This document shows positions 1 through 5,064 of a stretch of DNA of 5,064 nt, one piece after another. Numbering within the stretch: position 1 is the stretch's first letter; every line of letters begins with the position of its first letter. Source of the DNA: Desulfobacterales bacterium (GTDB lineage Bacteria; Desulfobacterota; Desulfobacteria; Desulfobacterales; Desulfosalsimonadaceae); contig JAGXLE010000126.1 in the NCBI GenBank assembly GCA_018334855.1, positions 1 through 5,064 of the forward strand. The letters run 5' to 3'. The notes under the pieces were generated by a model. That model was given only the letters and a program-made list of their open reading frames with translations. It made no database searches and was not told where the DNA came from. The translations under genes and the position numbers were made by a program.

Positions 1-1
1 G

Positions 2-1012
2 GGGAACATGTGCCGCACCGACCGGTACTTAAGTCAGGATCTGAAGTCAAAAATAGCCCTGTTCTGCAATGTAAGCCAGGACGCTGTAGTCACGGCCAAG
101 GACGTGGACTGCATCTACGAAGTGCCCCTGGTGTTCCACAGGGAGGGACTGGACGCAAAGATACTCGAGGTGCTAAATATCTGGACCGGGGCGCCGCGGC
201 TCGAAGCCTGGGAAAAAATGGTCCAGCGCTATAAATCCCCCCAGGAGAAGGTTGCAATCGCGGTGGTCGGCAAATATACGGATCTGACCGAATCCTACAA
301 GAGCTTAAATGAAGCCCTGTATCACGGAGGCATTGACAATAAAGCCAGGGTGGAGCTTGTCTTTGTAGACTCGGGAACATTGACGGATGAAAATTGTGCC
401 GAGGCTCTTTCCGGGGCGGATGGCGTGCTTGTGCCCGGCGGATTCGGCTCCAGGGGCATAGAAGGAAAGATAAGTGCGATCAGGTATGCCCGGCAAAACG
501 CTGTTCCCTACTTCGGAATTTGTCTGGGCATGCAGCTTGCAGTGATCGAGTTTGCCCGCAATGTTGCCGAAATTACCGATGCCCACAGCTCGGAGTTCAA
601 GCCCGACACCACCGCGCCGGTGATCTACCTGATGACAGAGTGGTTTGACGAGCGCACCCAGACTGTTCAGCGCAGGGATGCAAATTCGGAAAAAGGCGGC
701 ACCATGAGGCTCGGAGCATATCCGTGCCGGCTGGAACACGGCAGCAAGGCATTTGAAGCATACGGCACGGAAAATATTTCCGAACGGCACCGCCATCGCT
801 ACGAGTTCAACCTGGACTTCCGGGGACCGCTCGAGGAGCACGGAATGGTTTTCAGCGGCTTTTCTCCCCGGGGGGATCTGGTGGAAATAATTGAGATAAA
901 GGATCATCCCTGGTTTTTAGGATGTCAGTTTCACCCTGAATTCAAGTCCAGGCCAATGTCGGCCCATCCCCTGTTTTCCCATTTTATCAGGGCCGCTCTT
1001 GAAAAAAAATAA
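2..1012 (+). CDS. pyrG: CTP synthase (glutamine-hydrolysing), C-terminal part, cut by the left window edge
   Basis: CTP synthase makes CTP from UTP, ATP and glutamine in the cytoplasm, the last step of de novo pyrimidine nucleotide synthesis. About 205 N-terminal residues are missing compared with the usual ~545; the frame is open to the edge, so the ATG at 8 is an internal Met, not the start. Residues below count from that Met. The end of the synthetase domain is visible (CRTDR at 2-6, KIALFCNV at 15-22, [10 protein letters not shown] at 31-40). A linker follows, then a complete class I glutamine amidotransferase domain: VGKYTDL (87-93), oxyanion loop [10 protein letters not shown] (141-150), nucleophile Cys172 in GICLGM, GGTMRLG (230-236), [10 protein letters not shown] (259-268), and His309 and Glu311 in FHPEF. 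These match Cys379, His515 and Glu517 of the E. coli enzyme. No frameshift or missing catalytic residue is seen. The gene ends in TAA, and a 291-base gap suggests it is not cotranscribed with ldcA. Identification is very secure. Confidence 0.97.
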   Translation, partial: GNMCRTDRYLSQDLKSKIALFCNVSQDAVVTAKDVDCIYEVPLVFHREGLDAKILEVLNIWTGAPRLEAWEKMVQRYKSPQEKVAIAVVGKYTDLTESYKSLNEALYHGGIDNKARVELVFVDSGTLTDENCAEALSGADGVLVPGGFGSRGIEGKISAIRYARQNAVPYFGICLGMQLAVIEFARNVAEITDAHSSEFKPDTTAPVIYLMTEWFDERTQTVQRRDANSEKGGTMRLGAYPCRLEHGSKAFEAYGTENISERHRHRYEFNLDFRGPLEEHGMVFSGFSPRGDLVEIIEIKDHPWFLGCQFHPEFKSRPMSAHPLFSHFIRAALEKK

Positions 1013-1035
1013 AGCCCGGTTTGAATTGACGGGCT
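1013..1035 (-). terminator. Hairpin at the pyrG stop; terminator-like only on the - strand
   Basis: AGCCCG at 1013-1018 pairs with CGGGCT at 1030-1035 around an 11-base loop. On the + strand no T-run follows (the next bases are CGTAAAAG), so it is a poor terminator for pyrG. Read on the - strand, the hairpin is followed at once by TTA and then eight Ts (the complement of the A-run at the end of pyrG), the layout of an intrinsic terminator for leftward transcripts. It may protect pyrG from antisense transcription or end an unidentified leftward RNA. The A-run encodes the Lys-rich C-terminus of PyrG, so the arrangement could be accidental. Confidence 0.35.
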
Positions 1036-1052
1036 CGTAAAAGCAATTTACA

Positions 1053-1071
1053 CCGCCGTGGCGGAATTTTT
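1053..1071 (+). terminator. Possible intrinsic terminator of pyrG
   Basis: CCGC at 1053-1056 pairs with GCGG at 1061-1064 around the loop CGTG, whose end bases could add a fifth pair. The stem is followed by AA and then five Ts (1067-1071). It sits 41 bases after the pyrG stop, where a rho-independent terminator would be expected. The stem is short and the T-run starts two bases late, so it would be a weak terminator. It is still the better of the two rightward options close to the gene. Confidence 0.35.
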
Positions 1072-1099
1072 GCGGAAAGGAAAATCGTGAGTGCCCTGG

Positions 1100-1195
1100 C
1101 TGACCGGCGGCCGCGAAAAAGGAGTTTCCTCGCTCCAGGAGCCTCTTTGCGCCTCAATTTCCGCTCGGAAACCCGCTTTTCCGCGCCGCGGTCAG
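1100..1195. repeat. Long imperfect inverted repeat (26 Watson-Crick pairs)
   Basis: The arms 1100-1129 and 1167-1195 pair almost end to end. From outside in: CTGACCG (1100-1106) with CGGTCAG (1189-1195); CGGC (1108-1111) with GCCG (1185-1188); GCG (1113-1115) with CGC (1182-1184); AAAAG (1117-1121) with CTTTT (1176-1180); G1122 with C1174; GTTTCC (1124-1129) with GGAAAC (1167-1172). They are interrupted by three single-base bulges (G1107, C1112, G1175) and two mismatches (1116/1181 and 1123/1173). The 37-base loop contains the direct repeat GCCTC (1141-1145 and 1151-1155) and the small palindrome CTCCAGGAG (1133-1141). This is far more pairing than expected by chance. It could be a REP- or MITE-like intergenic repeat or a folded RNA; no transposase or target-site duplication is evident. 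Confidence 0.65.
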
Positions 1196-1217
1196 GGAAC
1201 CAAAGTACAATTTCGTT

Positions 1218-1271
1218 AAAGTGCCAAAAAGCGACTTTCTTAGAAGAAGTCATTTCTGAGCGGCATTTTTT
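1218..1271 (+). promoter_or_regulatory. Two-tier fold ending in T6 upstream of ldcA (possible attenuator or terminator)
   Basis: An outer stem pairs AAAGTGCC (1218-1225) with GGCATTTT (1262-1269), eight pairs including one G-U. An inner hairpin pairs GACT (1233-1236) with AGTC (1248-1251) and continues, after bulge T1237, with T1238-A1247 and C1239-G1246. The 3' arm runs into six Ts (1266-1271), 32 bases before the ldcA ATG. On the + strand this is the position of a leader attenuator or the terminator of a small RNA. The outer stem is A/U-rich at its base and the T-run is partly consumed by pairing, so function is uncertain. The 5-mer GTGCC of the outer arm also occurs at 1091-1095 and could compete for the same partner. 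Confidence 0.3.
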
Positions 1272-1303
1272 GCAGGCGGTTCGTATCTGATCGGCGGAAA
1301 CAT

Positions 1304-2239
1304 ATGACATTTAAATGCCCTGTATTTCTTCAACCCGGAGATCGTGTAGGCATAGTGGCCCCGGCGAGCCCTTTTGACAGGGATCGTTTAAACCGGGGTA
1401 TGGAAGTTCTATGCCAGATGGGGCTTGAGCCGGTTTTTACGGACAGGGTTTTTCATAAAAACCGGTATTTTGCAGGAATGCACCCGGAAAGGGCGAGCGA
1501 TATCCACGAGTTTTTTGAAAACCCGGATATAAGGGCTTTATGGGCTGTGCGCGGCGGCTACGGATCCCTTCGCCTGCTCTCAGAGCTTGATTATTCGGCC
1601 ATGGCCGAAGCGCCCAAGATTTTTATCGGCAGCAGCGACATTACGGCTCTTCTGGTCACATTGTATCGTCGCTGCCGCATGGTCACTTTTCACGGACCCA
1701 TGGTGACATCCCTGGCCGAAGCCGATGCTGATACTATCCGTGGATTAAACAGGGTGCTGTTCGGTTTTAAACCCCTTAAAATAGAAGCTGTCCAGGGCGG
1801 GGTGATCCAGGAGGGCTCTGCAAGCGGACCTGTGATCGGCGGCAACCTGGCCACTCTTTGCCATCTGCTGGCCACCCCTTTTGAACCGGATTTCAGCGGG
1901 TGTATCCTTTTTGTCGAGGATACGGGCGAAAAACCATACCGGATCGACAGGATGCTTACCCAGATGAAGCTTGCCGGCTGTTTTGATTCAATAAAAGCCC
2001 TGATAGCGGGTTCGTTTGAAAACTGCGGTCCGCCTGAAGAAGTGGAGAAGATTTTCGCAGATCTGTTTGCCGGCAGTCATTTTCCGGTTGTAACCGGTTT
2101 TCCGGCCGGCCACTGCATGCCCAATATGACCCTGCCTATTGGAGTTATGGCCTCGCTTGACAGTTCGTCTGGCTCTTTGACCTATCACGGGCCAGCTGTA
2201 AGCAGTTTTTCAGATAAGAAAGGATCCGGCGGGCAATGA
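1304..2239 (+). CDS. ldcA: Murein LD-carboxypeptidase, peptidase family S66
   Basis: The family removes the terminal D-Ala from muropeptide tetrapeptides (the L-centre to D-Ala bond at meso-diaminopimelate), a cytoplasmic step that lets tripeptides be reused for cell wall synthesis. The 311 residues are close to the usual ~300. The N-terminal nucleophile domain shows a PGDRVGIVAPASP entry strand (11-23), RGGYG (83-87) and the nucleophile motif GSSD (109-112) with Ser111. The C-terminal domain shows GPVIGGNL (175-182), LFVED with catalytic Glu205, PYRIDR (211-216), and FPAGHC with catalytic His270, followed by LPIG (277-280). The Ser-Glu-His triad of S66 is therefore complete. There is no signal peptide. 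The ATG at 1304 follows a weak GGCGGA ribosome site (1293-1298). The stop overlaps the next gene by 4 bases, implying translational coupling. Family is certain; the exact substrate is inferred. Confidence 0.94.
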   Translation: MTFKCPVFLQPGDRVGIVAPASPFDRDRLNRGMEVLCQMGLEPVFTDRVFHKNRYFAGMHPERASDIHEFFENPDIRALWAVRGGYGSLRLLSELDYSAMAEAPKIFIGSSDITALLVTLYRRCRMVTFHGPMVTSLAEADADTIRGLNRVLFGFKPLKIEAVQGGVIQEGSASGPVIGGNLATLCHLLATPFEPDFSGCILFVEDTGEKPYRIDRMLTQMKLAGCFDSIKALIAGSFENCGPPEEVEKIFADLFAGSHFPVVTGFPAGHCMPNMTLPIGVMASLDSSSGSLTYHGPAVSSFSDKKGSGGQ

Positions 2240-3318
2240 ACCGGGTGTCTGAATTGATGCGCCGGGCGGTTGAAACAGGGGTTTTTCCCGGGGCTGTCCT
2301 GCTGGTTTCCCGTTTTGACGAAATTGTTTTTCACGAAGCCTTCGGTGTCACCGACCATGTAAGCAGCAGACCTGTAAAAAAAGATACTGTATATGACTTG
2401 GCCTCGCTGACAAAGCCCCTGGCAACGGCTCCGGCTCTTATGGATCTTGTTGACAAGGGCCGGATTTCCACCGAAGACCGGCTCGGAGATATAATTTCTG
2501 AATTTGCGGGATCTGATAAGGCTGATATAAGGATTTGTCACCTTCTGCGCCATACCGCCGGCCTGCCTGACTACAGAGCCTATTACCGGGAACTGGTAAA
2601 ATTTCCGCGGCAGAAGCGAAAATCAAGGCTCAGGAAAATGCTTGCAGATGAGCCTCTGCTTTGTTCTCCGGGTTCTGTTACTCTCTACAGCGATCCGGGG
2701 TATATGATACTGGACTGGGTGGTGGAAAAAGTTTCCGGAACAGGACTTGACAGGTATCTCTCAAAATGCGTATACGAGCCCTTAGAAATCCGGGATCTTT
2801 TTTTTACTCCTGATGCCGGCGGGAAAAAGGCGGGCAGAGTTTTTGCTCCGACCGAGGCCCTGGACGGAGGCGAGTTGTTGTGGGCATGCGTCCACGATGA
2901 AAACGCGCGGGCCGCAGGCGGTGTGTGCGGACATGCCGGACTTTTCGGTACTGCAGAGGGTGTTTTTCATCTGTTAAAAGATTTGCTGCTCACAGTTTCG
3001 GGCAGGTCAGACAGTGCAGTCTTTTTCCGATCTGTTGCCGAAAAATTTCTGGAAGTTGCCGAAGGCAAAGATCGGGCTATGGGATTTGACACTGTTTCGT
3101 CCGTGGATTCGAGCAGCGGAAGCTATTTTACGCCCGGCTGCACCGTGGGACACCTTGGTTTTACAGGCACTTCGTTCTGGATGGATCTTAGCTCGGGTGT
3201 AGCAGTGATACTGCTTAGCAACCGGATATGTCCGGACAGGCAGAACCTGAAGATTCGTTTTTTCCGCCCGGAGCTCCACGATGCGGTCATGGAACAGATG
3301 CTGGGAAAAAATAACTGA
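2236..3318 (+). CDS. Beta-lactamase-fold serine hydrolase (class C / penicillin-binding family), probable muropeptide or D-amino-acid hydrolase
   Basis: This 360-residue protein is a complete serine hydrolase of the class C beta-lactamase/DD-peptidase superfamily. Key motifs are in order: PGAVLLV (18-24); the acylation motif SLTK with Ser57 and Lys60; LLRHTAGLP (103-111); the second motif YSD with Tyr151; VHDENARAAGGVCGHAGLFGTA (219-240), a signature of the YbbE/EstB-like branch; and HLGFTGTS (306-313), which replaces the KTG triad. No signal peptide or membrane segment is seen, so it is probably cytoplasmic, unlike classical secreted beta-lactamases. A basic stretch at about 119-134 is a variable insertion. 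Its ATG overlaps the ldcA stop (ATGA, 2236-2239), so the two are made together. B. subtilis AmiE (YbbE) of this superfamily is a MurNAc-L-Ala amidase in muropeptide recycling, which with the LdcA neighbour makes a recycling role the best guess. Esterase or D-aminopeptidase activity is also possible. Beta-lactam resistance is not implied. Confidence 0.9.
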   Translation: MNRVSELMRRAVETGVFPGAVLLVSRFDEIVFHEAFGVTDHVSSRPVKKDTVYDLASLTKPLATAPALMDLVDKGRISTEDRLGDIISEFAGSDKADIRICHLLRHTAGLPDYRAYYRELVKFPRQKRKSRLRKMLADEPLLCSPGSVTLYSDPGYMILDWVVEKVSGTGLDRYLSKCVYEPLEIRDLFFTPDAGGKKAGRVFAPTEALDGGELLWACVHDENARAAGGVCGHAGLFGTAEGVFHLLKDLLLTVSGRSDSAVFFRSVAEKFLEVAEGKDRAMGFDTVSSVDSSSGSYFTPGCTVGHLGFTGTSFWMDLSSGVAVILLSNRICPDRQNLKIRFFRPELHDAVMEQMLGKNN

Positions 3319-3357
3319 AAACTTTGTTTATCGGGGTTTCATTCGGGTATTTTCTGC

Positions 3358-3386
3358 TTGTCATCCGGCCGCATGTCTGGTAATGA
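3358..3386 (+). promoter_or_regulatory. Tentative sigma-70-type promoter for mreBC
   Basis: TTGTCA (3358-3363, 5 of 6 to the -35 consensus) is followed after 17 bases by TAATGA (3381-3386), a poor -10 box that carries a TG one base upstream (3378-3379) as in extended -10 promoters. Equally weak alternatives exist at TTGATC (3388) and TTGCCG (3439, with TTAAAT at 3461). The 196-base gap and the change of function from the hydrolase to mreB make some promoter here likely, but which one is unclear. Confidence 0.2.
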
Positions 3387-3500
3387 ATTGATCTTATCTA
3401 TACCTGTTATTTCATCTGCAGTTATTGCGTCTGTGTTTTTGCCGGCGTTTTGTCTGCGATTTAAATGACCAGCTGTATGCGCCTGTAAATGATAGAATTT

Positions 3501-4552
<1,052 letters not shown>

Positions 4553-4555
4553 TCC

Positions 4556-5064
4556 ATGTTTTCCAAAAAAACGATGGTCATAATAGGGGCGGTCATCCTG
4601 ATCGCGCTCAACGCAATAGTTTTTTCCTTCAATTACATAAGGAAACCTTCGTTTAAGTCGGCTGCAGTTGAAACCGTTCTTTTTTTCGTCTCGCCGGTAC
4701 AGGAGAAGATGTACCAAGCATTTGATTTCGGCCAAGACCTGTGGAACAATTATTTTTACCTGGTTAACACGGCAAAAAAAAACGAGCAGCTTCGCCGAAA
4801 GCTTGCCAGGGCCAGCCAGCAGATACATGAGTGCAAAGAGACCAGAAAAGAAAATGACCGGCTAAAGGGCCTGGTAAATTTTAAAGCCGATTCAAAGCTT
4901 TCCATGCAGGCGGCCGAAGTGGTGGCCAAGGACCCCTCCCCCTGGTACCGCACTGTTATTATCAACAAGGGCAAGACAGAAGGTGTGGAAAAGGGATGCC
5001 CAGTGGTGGTGCCCGACGGGGTGATCGGCCAGGTTATGGGGGTGTCGGGCGGGCATGCCAAGGT
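4556..5064 (+). CDS. mreC: Rod shape-determining protein MreC, N-terminal part, cut by the right window edge
   Basis: MreC is a bitopic inner-membrane protein whose periplasmic part binds and activates the RodA-PBP2 peptidoglycan synthase and links it to MreB and MreD. About 170 residues are visible of a usual ~270-370; the frame is open to the edge with no stop. After a short cytoplasmic tail (MFSKK) comes one membrane helix (about 7-26), then a basic RKP at 29-31. A charged coiled-coil stretch follows (about 72-108, rich in K, E, Q, L and R). The beta-domain begins with the family's hallmark AAEVVAKDPSPWYRTVIINKG (119-139) and VPDGVIGQV (152-160). The ATG at 4556 lies 3 bases after the mreB stop, which is in the same frame, so no earlier start is possible. 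It has no clear Shine-Dalgarno, suggesting translation coupled to mreB. A second Met at codon 7 is less likely because the lysines before the helix would be lost. Confidence 0.95.
   Translation, partial: MFSKKTMVIIGAVILIALNAIVFSFNYIRKPSFKSAAVETVLFFVSPVQEKMYQAFDFGQDLWNNYFYLVNTAKKNEQLRRKLARASQQIHECKETRKENDRLKGLVNFKADSKLSMQAAEVVAKDPSPWYRTVIINKGKTEGVEKGCPVVVPDGVIGQVMGVSGGHAK

Larger units (their letters stand above)
1013..1303. other. Structured intergenic region between pyrG and ldcA
   Basis: No convincing protein gene lies in these 291 bases. Four inverted repeats are packed into them: 1013-1035, 1053-1064, 1100-1195 and 1218-1269; the three best supported have their own entries. An ORF of 67 codons (GTG at 1087, stop at 1288-1290) runs through the two larger structures, and a 107-codon frame is open on the other strand, but neither resembles a family I know. 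The density of self-complementarity suggests selection on DNA or RNA structure rather than on protein. It could be a dispersed intergenic repeat, a structured leader of ldcA or a small RNA locus; the sequence alone cannot decide. No clear sigma-70 promoter for ldcA was found: a TTGACG at 1026-1031 lacks a good -10 partner. Confidence 0.6.

Noticed and set aside
305..907. 200-codon open frame on the - strand inside pyrG
   Set aside because: It lies fully opposite a strongly conserved enzyme domain and has no recognisable motif, so it is a coding shadow.
987..1310. 107-codon open frame on the - strand across the pyrG-ldcA gap
   Set aside because: It overlaps the end of pyrG, has no recognisable domain, and is probably open because the GC-rich repeat arms contain few stop codons.
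1308..1317. Perfect 10-base palindrome CATTTAAATG just inside ldcA
   Set aside because: It is explained by the codons for Thr-Phe-Lys-Cys, has no second copy nearby and no spacing typical of an operator.
2157..3126. The same DSSSGS peptide in LdcA (residues 286-291) and the serine hydrolase (291-296)
   Set aside because: The codons differ and the motif sits in unrelated folds, so it is coincidence rather than duplication.
3371..3480. Distant inverted repeat GCAT..CTGGT (3371-3381) with ACCAG..ATGC (3468-3480)
   Set aside because: The arms match in only two short blocks with unequal spacers and are 86 bases apart, so chance pairing is likely.
3490..3498. Extended -10-like sequence TGATAGAAT just upstream of mreB
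   Set aside because: Transcription would start near 3505, inside the Shine-Dalgarno, and no -35 is present; the match is probably chance.
4574..4576. Alternative mreC start at the second Met
   Set aside because: It has no better ribosome site and would remove the lysines that precede the membrane helix.

Overview
The window looks like a chromosomal housekeeping segment from an anaerobic, Gram-negative, Desulfobacterota-like (deltaproteobacterial) bacterium. This placement is inference, from the character of the PyrG and MreB proteins and the mixed, roughly 50% GC codon use; the sequence has no taxonomic marker. All supported genes are on the + strand and none looks horizontally acquired. I found no phage, transposase, CRISPR, tRNA or rRNA signal.

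Layout: (1) positions 2-1012 hold the C-terminal part of CTP synthase (pyrG), cut by the left edge, with the whole glutamine amidotransferase domain. (2) Positions 1013-1303 are a 291-base gap without a convincing gene but rich in inverted repeats: a hairpin right after the pyrG stop, a short terminator-like hairpin, a long imperfect inverted repeat (26 pairs, 1100-1195) and a two-tier fold ending in six Ts (1218-1271). (3) 1304-2239 is an S66 LD-carboxypeptidase (ldcA type), and 2236-3318 is a beta-lactamase-fold serine hydrolase overlapping it by 4 bases. (4) 3319-3514 is a 196-base gap with weak promoter candidates and a very strong ribosome binding site. (5) 3515-4552 is mreB, starting at TTG, followed 3 bases later by mreC, which runs off the right edge.

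How the genes fit together: LdcA trims D-Ala from muropeptides in the cytoplasm, and the serine hydrolase coupled to it probably works on a related muropeptide or D-amino-acid substrate. The two form a plausible cell wall recycling pair beside the start of the rod-shape operon (mreB, mreC), which directs sidewall peptidoglycan synthesis. pyrG is unrelated in function and is separated from the rest by the structured gap.

The coding part is ordinary. The stretch most worth a second look is the gap at 1013-1303, which may be a mobile intergenic repeat or a structured leader/attenuator for ldcA. No undescribed multi-gene system is visible.
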